Origin: Ambrosia x helenae
Lineage: Eukaryota > Streptophyta > Magnoliopsida > Asterales > Asteraceae
DNA length: 64,000 bases
Assembly (NCBI GenBank): GCA_030844895.1
Contig: CM061224.1
Location: 4,055,591-4,119,590 of the forward strand
Direction of reading: 5' to 3'
Shown here: one piece after another, positions 46,043 to 57,864 of the stretch
Numbering within the stretch: position 1 is the first letter of the stretch
How the letters are laid out: each line of letters opens with the position of its first letter
Program-made: the position numbers and the translations under genes
Notes under the pieces: model-generated
What the model was told of the DNA's origin: nothing
Seen by the model: only the letters and a program-made list of their open reading frames with translations
The model's database searches: none

Positions 46043-48392
46043 TCTATATTATTTTATTAAGGAGGAGTGATGGCCAATATGGTCATTTTCACCTCCGTAC
46101 AACTTAATAAGCACCATGTACAACATATTTAAGCAAGCAATTTAAGGGTATTATGGGAATGTTAGTGACAATTAAGACACTTAGGAGGGTAATGTAGACA
46201 TTTTACCCACCTCATCTTCTACAATATCAAAATAAAATTACAATACTACCCTTAGTTTCCCTCCTTACCCCCACAATGATGGTTAATTAATTATATATCT
46301 TTATATCTACCGTAAAACACATTTGGGAGAGGGACAATCTAAAGACAACGTTTTAGATTTCATGTGCTTAGGCCGAAAGTAATTAGTAATCTTTCATCTC
46401 ATAACCTCCATCATTGATGATCCCATTAAATCCGGTATTAAATTACGTTTCCGTTTTCGATTTGCGCTTACCTTAATACCCCGAGAACCCTTCAATGGAA
46501 AATCACTCTCACCGGTACCGGTACCGGTATCGGTATACGATAGCAGGTAATACCTACAAACTCACCATTCATCCTCTTTTGCTTGCCTGATTCTCCTCAT
46601 CTTCTTTTATAGTTGTTATCGGATACAGAGACTGCTTTCACAAGAGTTGTTCCTTCTCACAAGGTATGATCGATTCTTCATTTCGTTATATTCAAACGGA
46701 AATTGAATTGTGATCCAAGTGTTGATTTGGTACTTACAGTTGTTAATGGGGTCCAGTTGTTGAACCTGTTCTTCAATGAGCCTTGTTTCTTGGAAATTTT
46801 GCCATGCATGTTTGGTAATCTAAGAAGAGAGTTGTGTGAATTCCCAATTAATAACATTGGATTGTGCCACTTAAAATGACTTCCTTTTCTTATAAAACCA
46901 AAAACAATCTGACTTTTCAAACTTTAAACATGTCATGTAGGAGTTTTTATAGTGTTATGTGGAGCAACAATACTGGCAGGAAACATTTATAGAAAGTTCA
47001 ATACAACATCAAATCTGATTGTTCTCTACTTAATATTAGTTTTGTATTATGCACGCATCCATTTAATATTTCCATTGAAGTTGCCTAATTAATATTTACC
47101 CATTGGCTTTATTACTACTTGTTAAGACCTTAGTTTTAGACGATAAAATTTCTTTGGGTTGTGTAAGGTCATTCAAGACATCTGACTAATTAATTAATTC
47201 AAGTAAATGTTTATTATTGCAAATGAAACATTTTGTGCTGAGTTTTTATTTTTTGAATAGTGAATTTTATAAAAATCAAACAAGCAGCAAGGCTCGAGCA
47301 AGAACAAGGCTGCCGCACATGACAAAACAACTAAGACGCAACAAATTTACACCATTTAGACCATTCTAACGACTTGCATTTAGATCTATTATTGTACCAT
47401 AAGAACCCAATCGAATTAAAATTTCCAATAATATCTTTAATCTTTACTTCTTTTGCCCAAAAAAAGCTTCTCATTCATCGCCTTCCAAATTCTCCTACAT
47501 GCTAAAATCACAAATGCCATGGAATACCTCTCTCCCACTCCCCCAATACTTTGAGTTGTTTTGATGAACTTGTTAGTATAAAGTATAATTTGCACAATTC
47601 TTTATTTTTTAAAGTCTTAGTTTTTACATTGTTTTAACTAGAATCTTGTTTTTTATCCAATGTTTGTATTTACCTTTCTCTACTCTGATCATTTTGCTAG
47701 AATTGAAATCTTGAATGTAAACTATGCAAAGGACAGGCCGTTTGCTTTCTTTAGAATCATCATGTTTATTTAGCTTCTTTGAATATTGATGAGAACTATG
47801 CCCAAAAGTCAATGTTTGACTTTTGAGTGTCAACTAAACCTTAAACTTTCATGAAGTTTTTAATCATAAAGTATTTCGATACTTTCCAAAAAAAAAAAAA
47901 AAAGCCAAACCATCATAAGAAACCATCTTACTTTGCACTTTTCTTGCAAAATGTTGTGTTTGTTTTACAATGTTGTTTTGTTTTTTAACAAAATTGTGAA
48001 CTAAAGTATTCATCCTTTTTTTTCCAAAATTTAATCATTAAACTTGAAAAGGTGGATTGAGTTTTTCTTATTCTAGCTTAGGTATTAGAAAAACATGTTC
48101 TTCGACATTGAGATGAAATCATGTAGAGACCCAAATGAAGTCTTTTGCAAGACTTTGACCCTGAGCCGCATAAAAACTCTTCCCATAACTACTAATATTT
48201 CATTTCTTACATTTTTAATTTCTTAATAATAATATAGTTAAAATAATTATTTGAGCTTATGCTTTATATGATTTTGATTCTTGATCACTTATGTTCTATA
48301 GGTTTTTTCAATGCAACCTCCAATTCAAGAACTTGGTACACTTTCTAAAAGGGCCTCATGACACCCGCAGCAACGCGCGGGCTCTCTACTAG
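46043..48392 (+). mobile_element. Helitron-like element E
   Basis: It starts TCTATATTATTTTATTAAGG after an A. It ends with CCCGCAGCAACGCGCGGG (hairpin-capable, 48364-48381), seven bases and CTAG, followed by T. This is the A|TC..CTAG|T pattern of Helitrons with the expected subterminal hairpin. The 2.35-kb interior encodes no Rep/helicase. A 'ccggtaccggtaccggtatcgg' stretch near 46510 is a local short repeat. Confidence 0.58.
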
Positions 48393-49070
48393 TTATATAT
48401 GAATAAGGAGACATGTAGAATACATATCAAAGCAAGACTTTCATATGCTGAAATGTTTAATAGTAAACTAAACATCTCTATCTCAAGCAATGGTTAAACT
48501 AAAACAATAACAAATAAAGAAAAATAGATAACGCTATGTAGTTTTCTAAAAGAATAAAGCACCAAATCCATTTCCAAATTAAACCAACCAAAGACTAAAA
48601 ACTTTCCTGGGATTTGTAGTACTTTTTTGCCAAATTAGCCAAAACAACCACCGCAAATAAACATCATAGGGAAACAATGATTACCTTAACCGCCAAGTAA
48701 GAAACCAAGTTGCGGGTGATCAATCTGCAATCAGAAGTTAGGTCACCATATGACAAAGAGGAGGAACGAATGAGTGGGATTGCTACTGATTAGGGAAGGG
48801 CCTTTAAAGAATATAATGTGTGGGTAACTGAAGATGTTTGATTTTTTCATTAATGATTGACGATGCTTCATCTTCACCGGAGATTTATGGGCGTCTTAAA
48901 GAATATAATGTGTGGATAAATGAAGATGGTTGATTTGTGAAGATTATTTGGAAAGACTTGCATTAGTCATTTGTACAATTGTAATCAAATGTTGCACATG
49001 GGGGCATAAAGGGAAGGATTTGACAAAAAGAGACTATTTTAGCCATCTCTCCTCCTTTATAATGTAGTAA

Positions 49071-49116
49071 GATAAGATAAGATAAGATAAGATAAGATAT
49101 AGATATAGATATAGAT
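49071..49116. repeat. (GATAA)n and (GATATA)n microsatellite
   Basis: About six GATAA units and several GATATA units lie directly at the 5' border of Helitron D. Confidence 0.92.
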
Positions 49117-50862
49117 TATTATTATTATGTCAAAATATTTAGATAACTATAGCGATTACTTAAGGTACGATTAGGGACACGAAATTTTGTTTGATTATGC
49201 GTTCGTGAAACACTCATTTTTCTAACCAATGCTCAATGAACGAGCATGAACGATGTGTCTTTTTTTTTTTTTTCTTCCGTAACGAAACTTAAAAATGTAG
49301 TGGAAGGACAGGTATGACCGACCGGGTTAGGTCTTACCAAATATGGGCCATACTACATAAATTATGTTTGGGCCTAGGCCTGTTTTGAGTTTGGACTTTG
49401 CTTTGTACACACATTAGTATAAGTAAAAATACTATAGACAAGTCCACGAGAACATATCAAATCGTCTATCTAGATGGATAAATTTCAATCCATATTTCTA
49501 AAAAAGGAAAAATTACTAAAAACTTCGTTGCCCAACAAAAAAGGTTTTTGAAAGTATAACAAGTTATTGATGCAAACCTAATATAATATGTAAAACTAGT
49601 TTTGTGCTAAAAATGTGACTAGTTGTGAATGGTTAAATGAAATTTTGTTAGAAGTTGAAGGGGCAGCAAACGAGCCGACTATTGTTGAGTATATAAATTA
49701 TAAAGTAATATCAACTTGGAGGGTCGGTTATGAGGGTTCAGGTGTTCTAGGTGAGGCCGAAAAAATGTGTCCCTTAGGCTTATAAGTTATAAGTTTTAAA
49801 TGGGTATGGGCCCAAGTATAAGTTTTTAAGTTTTAAATGGGTTCTATATTAATTATTAAAACTAGCGGATTATACAACCTTTCGCGGCAGGCAACGGACA
49901 ACATAGATTGATTTATATAGCTTTATAAGTTACAAACATACAGTAAATAATATAGTAACATAATTTATAATGTTTCCAGTCAGTCAAGAGGGTGGAAAAA
50001 TGAAAGCCATATAAAAGAAAAGGCAGTATGGCAGGAATAGGTTGGAATCGAACCAGCCTCTAATTAGTTATTAAAGATTGTGTGATCACAAACCTTCCCC
50101 GCAACAATCTTAGTGTCACCTTTCTTAGCCAAAATTGTCTTTCACAAGTAGGCTAAGCATAGATATATTGACTCACACTTTGTTCTTGAACATGTGTTAT
50201 ACACGAAGTCTATTCCTATGAAGCTTCAATTAGCGAACATCTCTACTAAAAACAATATTCAAATTCGACTTTCAGAAATAAAAGTAACATTTAGAAATTT
50301 TTTGGCATATTCATGTCGATAAACGGTATGCCCTGCATAGATGAGTGATTCACACAAAACACTAAAATATCTTATTTTCACTAGTTTTATTTTTATAAGT
50401 GATGTAGAAAATTACATTATATCCATGGATTTGTTTTATTTTCCAGAAAAAAAAATGGGCCAATAAAAAAATCAAATGGGTCACTTTCTTAATAAAGGTG
50501 ACCAATTAAAAGTATATCTCCAACCATCCGTCCAAACCCAATATGTTTGTTCTCAACTACTACCACCCATTTTCTTTTTAACCAAAAGAAATGGATGTCG
50601 ACATCATATATATTTATTTTAGCATGTAATGTAAATAAATGTATGTTCTTTCAAAAAAAAAAATGTATGTTCGTATATATATTTCAACTTTGGTGTTATT
50701 ATTTGAATACCTCTGTCATGTTCTATTTAAGTAGAAAATACATGCTTGTCATGAACCTATATATCGAGTCTAGTAAAAAATTATAAACGTGCTTCGTGGA
50801 TTTTAATATGATTTTAAAAACTCTATTTTTTATTAAATTTTATAAAAACAATAATTCTTAGA
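49117..50862. other. Gene-free stretch
   Basis: No convincing gene. A short direct repeat 'aagttttaaatgggt' occurs at about 49791 and 49831. A CTAG near 49862 with a nearby GC patch (tttcgcggcagg) hints at another degraded Helitron end but lacks a clear hairpin. Confidence 0.35.
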
Positions 50863-52215
50863 GAATTTACCCTTTTATTTTTATTTTTTTATACTTCAAT
50901 ATCAATCTGTATATCTGTTTATTGTTTATGTTTATTAGATCAGTCGTATTCATAGAAAAGTGGTTTCAATTTCCGTTCTTGGCATTATTGCAGTTTGCGT
51001 CATTTATATTCTATTCTAGCCTTTCATTTTTGGAAGTTATTATACGAACAATAACCCAAACATATGTGATACTTAATGTGTGCAAGTGTCACTTGAACAA
51101 TGGGTTGACAACTTAGTTTTAAAATCTCTAAAGTCGTAATAAAATTTTTAAAAAATGAAACTTCATAGTGTTTTTTTTTTTCAACGACCAACTAAATGGG
51201 AGGGAAATCTCTCCGAAACTGGACATTACCATCACCGTTCCACCAACCCGGAAACGTTCCGGCGTGCCGTCACAGGAAGTTCTCAATAATTCTTGTCTCT
51301 TACTAGACTCGAAACTGGTGTCTCTCCCTGATCTCCAGACTAGCTTCATATAGAATTTACCCCCCCCCCCCCCCCTCTCTTCCTTTTTGTTTTACACTTG
51401 ATCAACCTGTATTTTTGTATATTATAATTATAATCGTATTCATTGAAAAGTGGTTTCAATTTCCCTTCTTGGCATTATTGCAATTTATGTCATTTTATAT
51501 ATATTTTTTCTAGCCTTTCATTTTTTAAATATTATTCGAACAATAACCCTAACAAGACATATGTGATACTTATGTGCAACTCATCTCTTGAACAACAGTT
51601 AACAGTTTTGTTTTGAAATCTCCAAAGTCGTATTTTCTACAAATTTTTACTTTTTAAAAAATAATACTTCATAGAGAATTTACCCTTTTTTATTTTTTGT
51701 TTTATAATTCATCAACATGTGTTTCTGTTTATTAGATCAATCGTATTCATGAAAAAGTTATTTCTATTTATGTTCTTGGCATTATTGAAGTTTACGTCAT
51801 TTTATGTTCTATTCTAGCCTTCCATTCTTTAATATCATACGAACAATAACCCTAACAAAGATATGTGATAGTGTATGCAAGTCTTTTCTTGAACAACGCT
51901 TAAAAATTTACTTTTTACACTATGGTCTTGTTTTCTATGGGTTAATAACAAACTAAAATATTTTGAATTTACAAAGAATTTATCCTTTTATCGCTTTTTT
52001 TTTTTGTCTATTTCATCAACTTGTGTTTCTATATATTAAATCAATCATATTCATTTAAAAGTGGTTCCTAGTGACGTTCTTGTCTTCATTGCAACTTGAT
52101 TAAGTTGTTTTATATTTTATCATAGTCTTATATTTTTAGCGATTATATCAACAAGAACTCTTAACAAAATACATGATAACGAATGCGCGCATGTCACGTG
52201 TTGAACAACGCTTAA
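50863..52215. repeat. Tandem array of four units of about 240-320 bp
   Basis: Unit starts (GAATTTA) lie at about 50863, 51353, 51676 and 51976. Each unit carries the same ordered landmarks: 'tcaatc/cgtattcat', a 'ttcttggcattattg' type stretch, 'tctagcctttcat', 'acgaacaataaccc', 'atatgtgata', and 'ttgaacaacg'. Units are diverged, with the last most so. A SINE sits between units 1 and 2, and a 16-C run lies at 51360-51375. No coding potential. Confidence 0.8.
51168..51343 (-). mobile_element. SINE, minus strand, inside the tandem array
   Basis: Poly(T), then 'caacgaccaac' (the family 3' end GTTGGCCGTT reversed, mutated), box-B-like 'gactcgaaac' and a right flank repeating CTTCATA (51161-51167 and 51344-51350) as TSD. 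Confidence 0.6.
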
Positions 52216-52708
52216 TGTTACAATCGCTTACACTTAAAATTAATTAATAGACATGTATAAAACAACGGGAATAAGTTTCACTAAAATGAAAATTATTTAG
52301 TTACTTTTCTTGTGACACAATTTTGTGACCCAACTAGCTAAATTAATCTAGTCCGTTTTTAAAGTTTTAAACCTTTATTTGCTAGAAATGAAAGGATTAC
52401 ATTCATTCTTTTTAATAGAACACAAAATATCAATTATACAAGAGAGAGAAAGACCTAATTATTGATGGTGACCTTTTGATTCGTCTCGATCAACCATTTT
52501 ATTTTTTACTTGAAATGGCCTTAAGATATTATTTTTAATTTCATAAAAAAACAAAACTCAAAAACAAATCACATAAATTTATCTCAGGATTGGATGTTGC
52601 TTAATCATGGGGGTTATAATTTGAGTCAAAAATCGAAATATATTTTTTTATATATATTCGGATCTAAATAATGCGAAATAAACAAAAAAAATCATTTTAA
52701 TATTTGTG
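52216..52708. other. 3' flank of the S40 gene
   Basis: AT-rich DNA with no ORF. On the minus strand this is the downstream side of S40; several A/T-rich stretches could serve as poly(A) signals but none stands out. Confidence 0.4.
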
Positions 52709-53308
52709 CTACCCATCGAACCCGGTTTGGCTCCAAACCGCATCGCGAACCCGGCTCATGTCTCGCCCCTTAAGGGTCCGACCCACGCCCTCGAAAACCG
52801 ACTTGGCGGCCGATCTATGGCTACGCGCTAAGTACTCATGTGGTGGGACCATCTCCGAGTCATGATCATCAGTCCCATCATCCGAGTCATGCATTGACTC
52901 AACCGAGTCAACTCGATATATTTTTGACCAATCTGGCACGTTCACCGGTGCAGAACTGGCAACATGGCGTTCACGTGGAGACGCCATGTTGTCACTTCTG
53001 TTACAAAACTGGTGAACAATCCTCTGCTTCCCAGACTTCCCAGTCTGATCATCAAACACCACTGACAATCCGCCCCCACGCCTACGACTCCTCATACCCC
53101 CACCGCCCTTAGAGGGGCGTGAGGTCCACTCGCTAGCGATAACATGTTGATTGCCTTCAAAAGTTGTACCATTGACCACATCATCAACCATAGACCATAC
53201 GTCGTCTTCTCTTAATTCTACACCTTTGTCCACCGCGTCATGATTATTAACGTTGTATCCGAAGAAGCGCTCGCTTCGGCTTATTGTAAGTGTCCGCGCA
53301 TTGGCCAT
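52709..53308 (-). CDS. Senescence regulator S40-family protein
   Basis: A single intronless ORF of 199 codons. The family signature is clear: DDVWSMVDD at 35-43, VPDWSKIYR at 124-132, MVPPHEYLAR at 153-162 and the C-terminal VFEGVGRTLKGRDMSRVRDAVW at 171-192. Plant S40 (formerly DUF584) proteins are small nuclear or nucleocytoplasmic proteins induced in leaf senescence and in pathogen or hormone responses; their biochemistry is unknown. The basic glycine/arginine patch at 67-80 (SKGGGGMRSRRRGGG) could act in nuclear import. Length and lack of introns are typical. A TATA box lies about 110 bp upstream. The codons look intact and the GC content is higher than the surroundings, as expected for a functional gene among repeats. 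Confidence 0.93.
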   Translation of the reverse strand: MANARTLTISRSERFFGYNVNNHDAVDKGVELREDDVWSMVDDVVNGTTFEGNQHVIASEWTSRPSKGGGGMRSRRRGGGLSVVFDDQTGKSGKQRIVHQFCNRSDNMASPRERHVASSAPVNVPDWSKIYRVDSVESMHDSDDGTDDHDSEMVPPHEYLARSHRSAAKSVFEGVGRTLKGRDMSRVRDAVWSQTGFDG

Positions 53309-53413
53309 TGATCATAACACGTTATCAGCACGAACTGGTTATGTTATGGGAGTCTTGAGTTTTAAGTAAAGTGTAATGAAAGTATGAAAGCGTGTGATGA
53401 TCATATAGAGTAG

Positions 53414-53421
53414 TATTTATA
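53414..53421 (-). promoter_or_regulatory. TATA box of the S40 gene
   Basis: TATAAATA on the minus strand in 'ccttataaatact', 106 bp upstream of the S40 start codon. This would give a 5' UTR of about 75 nt if transcription begins about 30 bp downstream. Confidence 0.55.
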
Positions 53422-53631
53422 AGGAGTGAATGAGGAAACAAAGCCCACATAAGATTGCATGTGAATTTGGAGTGAATTTGGAATGAATTTGATATAAATA
53501 ATGGTGAATGGGGACCGTTGTTGAGGACAAGTACATTATGGCAAGACTAGAAGACGAGGATTGTGAAAATAATAAAGGGTTTGACAAGGACAGAACGGTA
53601 ATTTAATCTATACCACTCTTAGAGGGTGTTT

Positions 53632-54020
53632 GGGATTGAGTTTGGAGATGCAAAAGTGCTTTTGGTCAAAAGTGCTTATTGGCTTATGACTTTTTGAAAA
53701 GGAGTTTTAAAAAAAGTGTTTGGATTAGCTTTTGGGATGAGAAACGTCAAAAAGTCAATAAATTGTTGTTTTTTTAAGTGTTTCGCTTAACTTATTGTGA
53801 ATATTGGTTGTATGGGTGGTAGATTTGTAATTTTTTTCTAAAAGTCAAAAGCCAGGATTTCTAACTTTTCAAAAACAGTTTTTTCACCCTTAAAAGCTAA
53901 AAGCCAAAAGTCAAAACAGAAAGTGCTTTTGGGTTACACAAACAGCTTATTGACTTATTGGCTTTTTGGAAAAGCCAATAAGCCAATAAGTTGTTTTGAA
54001 ACTCAATCCCAAACACCCTC
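53632..54020. mobile_element. PIF/Harbinger-like MITE, 389 bp, upstream of S40
   Basis: Terminal inverted repeats of more than 20 bp, starting GAGGGTGTTTGGGATTGAGTTT and ending with the reverse complement, are flanked by TTA on both sides (53629-53631 and 54021-54023), the PIF/Harbinger TSD. The interior carries 'aagtgctttt' and 'gcttattggctt' repeats. It sits about 210 bp upstream of the S40 TATA box. Confidence 0.75.
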
Positions 54021-54023
54021 TTA

Positions 54024-54892
54024 GTTGAACACGAGTGAGACACTTTTATAACGGGGGCTGAAAGTCATGAAATCAAAGACATTTTTTTTACTGCTAAGTT
54101 TTGGGTTCGGTTTAAACAATAAATTAACTTCAATCGTTTTAATTACCATTTTTTTCACATAAAAACCTAACTTTTTAAACAAACCACAAGAAGATGCGAG
54201 CGAAACGATGAGTGGACTAGTTAGTTTTTTTAGAAAAGAATGGGTTTGTTGTTGCTATATTGTTTCTTCGGTTTAGGTGTAGTGAGCTTTAGGTTATGTA
54301 TTAAGTAAATGGTTGTAGGTTATTTGGCTTAGAGAGTTATAGTTTAGACAAAATTTTAACAAAAAAAAAAAAATTAGAGTGGACCGGACTCAAAAAAATC
54401 TAGAAGGCTAGACTCAGTACATATAATATTTTTTTTATATATTTTTTGTATAACATATACTTCTGGGCGAAAAAGCTGAGGGGCCAAGGCACATATGGCC
54501 TAGCCCTTATTATCCTTCACCCATGTGTCCACAAGAAAGTGATCACTCCGAAAACCTTGTTCGTTAGACTATGTGTTATAGGCTTCCAAAGGGGTGTTAT
54601 CAACAGACCATGTGTTATCAGCAAATGCATAGGTCCAAATATCGTTAAATGGGGGCGCCAATCAAGGTGTGGGGGCTTGGATCAACTCTCGGGCATGGGG
54701 GCCTTTTAATGCTCTTTTATTATTCTTTGAAATTAAATAATATACAAACCAGCTCAACTTAATACCATACTCCAAATAAACTTTACAACACACTTTGGTT
54801 GCCGAGGTGGTGGCAACGGTATTGCTTATTGGCAACGGTAGCCGAATGTAGGTAACCGATGAGTGCCCCGTCCCCTAAGAAAAAAGGGAGAT
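54024..54892 (+). other. Gene-free stretch; right part probably the 3' interior of a copia element
   Basis: No gene is visible. The last bases before 54893 (aaaaaagggaga) look like a copia polypurine tract, and 'gccccgtcccct' type sequence precedes it. The left boundary of that element was not found. Confidence 0.4.
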
Positions 54893-55313
54893 TGTTGGTC
54901 TAAATCTTTGTATAGATTTGAAGATGAAAGATTGTTTAATTAGATTACATAGACATGTTGTATATTGTAGCCATTTGTGATTTGTCGACCCAAGTATATC
55001 CTTAGTGAACTGACAATGTAATTGTATATTGATCAACTTGTCAATCATATATTGATCAACTTCACGGATGTCACTAGTAAAGCTATGAGTCATTTCCACC
55101 TCATTATGTTAGTAAAAAAACTTCTAAGATCAACTGAAGAACCTTTGATGTCAACAAATTTGTGTAATTTTCACTTTCGCTAATATTCCAAATCCAAGTC
55201 ACGACTCACTTGATTTCTTAGCAACAAATCTTTAGTGTGTAATTATAGTTGTTAGAGTTTTGGAGAAACACTCAAAAAGCATTAATCTATTTTATAGAGA
55301 TTGTGGGGAAGAC

Positions 55314-55590
55314 TGTTGAGAAATAATTCAAGTTGGCACGTGCAGCATGCATGCATAGTTCACGAAGTGTTTGAATAATTAGTCGTTGAGTAGTTTGTTT
55401 GTGAGTCCTAGTCTCCAGGGCTATTCCACATTAGTTGGATAGCCGTTTGTTTCCTTTGTTATTTAAATCATTGAGTTTGTTCTTGTTTTGGTGTACTCTC
55501 AATTTGTTTAATCAATAAACGTGAATCCGTGCCAACAATTTATTGTGTGTCTATCATATTTGTGAGATTATTATAGCTCTTGTGCCAACA
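55314..55590 (+). repeat. Copia 5' LTR (277 bp)
   Basis: TG..CA termini. It contains 'gcagcatgcatgcatag' and ends 'cttgtgccaaca'. Differences from the 3' LTR include gaagtg/gacgtg, gctatt/gttgtt and attgtgtg/attaagtg. Confidence 0.95.
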
Positions 55591-55592
55591 CG

Positions 55593-55604
55593 TGGTATCA
55601 GAGC
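55593..55604 (+). other. Copia primer-binding site
   Basis: TGGTATCAGAGC two bases after the 5' LTR is the standard plant copia site complementary to tRNA-iMet. Confidence 0.9.
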
Positions 55605-55622
55605 TTGTGAGAGATCCAAACC

Positions 55623-57864
55623 ATGACAAATCCCACTATTCCAGCCAATCCAAACCTAGCCCATATACCAGTTTTCAGCATAGTTGTCAAAAGCACGCCT
55701 AGGCGCGCCTAGGCTCGAGGCACACCTAGTGCGCTTCGCCCTGTGAGGCGTGTGCCTAGGCACTGAGGCGCACTATCAGGGCTGTTTTCAGGCTGATTTT
55801 CGGCCAAATTCAGGCTAAAAGTTGCATAAACCTCTAAAACATCCTAAAGAAGTCATGAACAAGTCATAAACAACCCTAAAACATCCTAAAGTGGCCCTAA
55901 ACAAGCTTAAAACATCTCTAAAATCCCTAAAAATGTATTTTATACTATGCGCCTAATTATAAAAAGCCCTCGTTTTTTATGCGCTTTGCGCCTAGGCTCT
56001 GGGCTCGGCCTGTGCGCCTAGGCGCTTTGACAACTATGGTTTTCAGAGGTGAGGGGTATGAGCATTGGAGTTTACGTATGAGAACCATTCTCAGATCAAA
56101 AGATCTATGGGATCTTGTTAATCTGGGAATTACTGATCATGGAGAGAATGTTGCTGAAAATATAAAGGAATTAAGACATGATGCTCAGGCCTTGACTGTC
56201 ATACAACAAGGTGTCCATGACACATTATTTTCCAGAATTGCATCTGCTGAATCATCCCAACAAGCATGGGATATTCTTTGGATGGAATTCCAAGGAGATT
56301 CACAGGTTCAAGCTGTGAAACTCCAAGGTCTGAGAAGAAAGTTTGAAAACCTCTCAATGAAAGAAGGTGAGGCTGTTTGTGACTATTTCTCTCGTGTTAT
56401 GGCAATAGTCAGTCAACAACGATCCTATGGTGAAGAGGTTGTAGATCAAAAGATTGTAGAAAAGATATTGAGAAGTCTCACAGCAAAATTTGATTTTGTT
56501 GTTCCATCTATAGAAGTGGCTTATGATTTGGCCACTTTAACTCCTGTGAAATTGATGGAATCACTTCAATCACAGGAGAAGAGACTTAATTGTAGATCAA
56601 GTATTGATGTGAAGATCTCTGAGAAAGAGAAAGAGAGAAGTGATGAACAGGCTCTGCAAGCCTTTCAACCAAACAGAAGATTGAATTATGATTCAACCTC
56701 AAAAGGAAGAGGTAGAGGTGCCAATAGAGGTAGAGGTAGGTCTAGTGATGAAAGAAACAAAGAACCTCAGTGTTATCTATGCAACAGGTTTGGGCATGTT
56801 AAAAAAGACTGTTGGTTTAATAAAGAAGGACAAGCCAAGGTAGCAAATGCTGAAGAAGAAGATCCAGCAAATGAAGAAACACCTTATCTATTCATGGCAC
56901 GTAGTGCTTGTGAATCAAAAAACCCAAGCCTGTGGTTCATTGATTTTGGCTACTCTAATCACATGACAAGTGCAAAGTCTAGTTTTGTGACACTTGATGA
57001 AACATTTAAGTTGGATGTCAAACTTGAGGATAAGAAGAACTTGGCTGTGGCAAGTAAAGGTACTATCAAAATTAAAATGATAAATGGTAGTTTTAAGTAC
57101 CTTGATGATGTTTATTATGCACCTAACTTAGAATATAATCTGATGAGTGTGGGGCAACTTATGAGGAAAGGTTATGCATTACTCTTTGATAATGATGCAT
57201 GTTCTATAATCCATAAAGAAACACAATCTGAATTGATGAAAGTGCAGTTGGCTGCTAATAATATGTTCCCACTTGATGCTACTAAAGTCAGGGTAAGTAC
57301 ACCATCAAAATGTCATGAAGAAACAAGATAATGGCATTGCAGGCTTGGACATATTCATGCTCAAGCCCTGCAACAGGTGCACAACAAACAGATGGTGACA
57401 GGTCTTCCACAAATGAAGGAGGTTGGACAGTGTGAATCCTGTGCTCTTGGGATGATGCATAAGATGCCATTTCAAGCCAGTTCAAGGAGAGCAACCCAAG
57501 TTCTTGAATTAATCCACTCAGATGTGTGTGGACCTATGCCTGTCAAAAGTTTAGGAGGGAGCAGGTATTTTCTGTTGTTTATAGATGATTTTTCTAGAAT
57601 GACTTGGGTTTACTTCCTTGAGAGGAAGTCAGAGGTTTTTGGCAGGTTCAAAGCCTTCAAAGCTCTTGTAGAAAAGCAAAGCAACAAGTTTATTAAGGTC
57701 TTAAGAAGTGACAGGGGAGGGGAGTACTTGTCACATGAATTCCAGAACTTCCGTGAATTGCATGGTATCAAAAGACAATTGACTACCCCTTACACCCCTG
57801 AACAAAATGGTGTAAGTGAAAGAAGAAACAGGATAGTTGTAGAAAAGGCTCAGTGTATGGTACA
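55623..57864 (+). pseudogene. Copia gag, protease and integrase core, broken
   Basis: The gag start codon at 55623 is followed after 56 bp by the hAT MITE. The gag frame resumes at 56039 (GEGYEHWSLRMRTILRSKDLWDLV), with a UBN2-type middle and a CCHC knuckle CYLCNRFGHVKKDC near 56770-56812. Protease follows, but the usual D-S-G is DFG (WFIDFGYSNHM). A TAA at 57329-57331 interrupts just before the H..H segment (WHCRLGH). Integrase has IHSDVCGP, LRSDRGGEY and TPEQNGVSERRNR, so the DDE residues are present. A solo LTR cuts it at 57864. It made the capsid and integration machinery when intact. Confidence 0.88.
55679..56038. mobile_element. hAT MITE, 360 bp, in copia gag
   Basis: Terminal inverted repeats CATAGTTGTCAAA / TTTGACAACTATG are flanked by a perfect 8-bp TSD GTTTTCAG (55671-55678 and 56039-56046). 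Subterminal GCGCCTAGGCGC repeats are typical of this widespread plant MITE type. The start codon of the long gag ORF seen here falls inside the MITE and is not native. Confidence 0.9.

Larger units (their letters stand above)
42249..49072 (-). mobile_element. Helitron-like element D, with nested insertions
   Basis: The minus-strand 3' end is CCCCGCTGCGAAGCGCAGG, a GC hairpin, then 'ttacctactag' and T. The 5' end at 49072 reads TCTTACTACATTATAAAGGAG preceded by A, giving the A|TC..CTAG|T context of Helitrons. A 2.58-kb solo LTR and the plus-strand Helitron E lie inside, leaving about 1.9 kb of its own sequence. No Rep/helicase was found. Confidence 0.5.

Noticed and set aside
49840..49900. Possible additional Helitron 3' end (CTAG near 49862)
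   Set aside because: The nearby GC patch does not form a convincing hairpin and no partner 5' end was seen.
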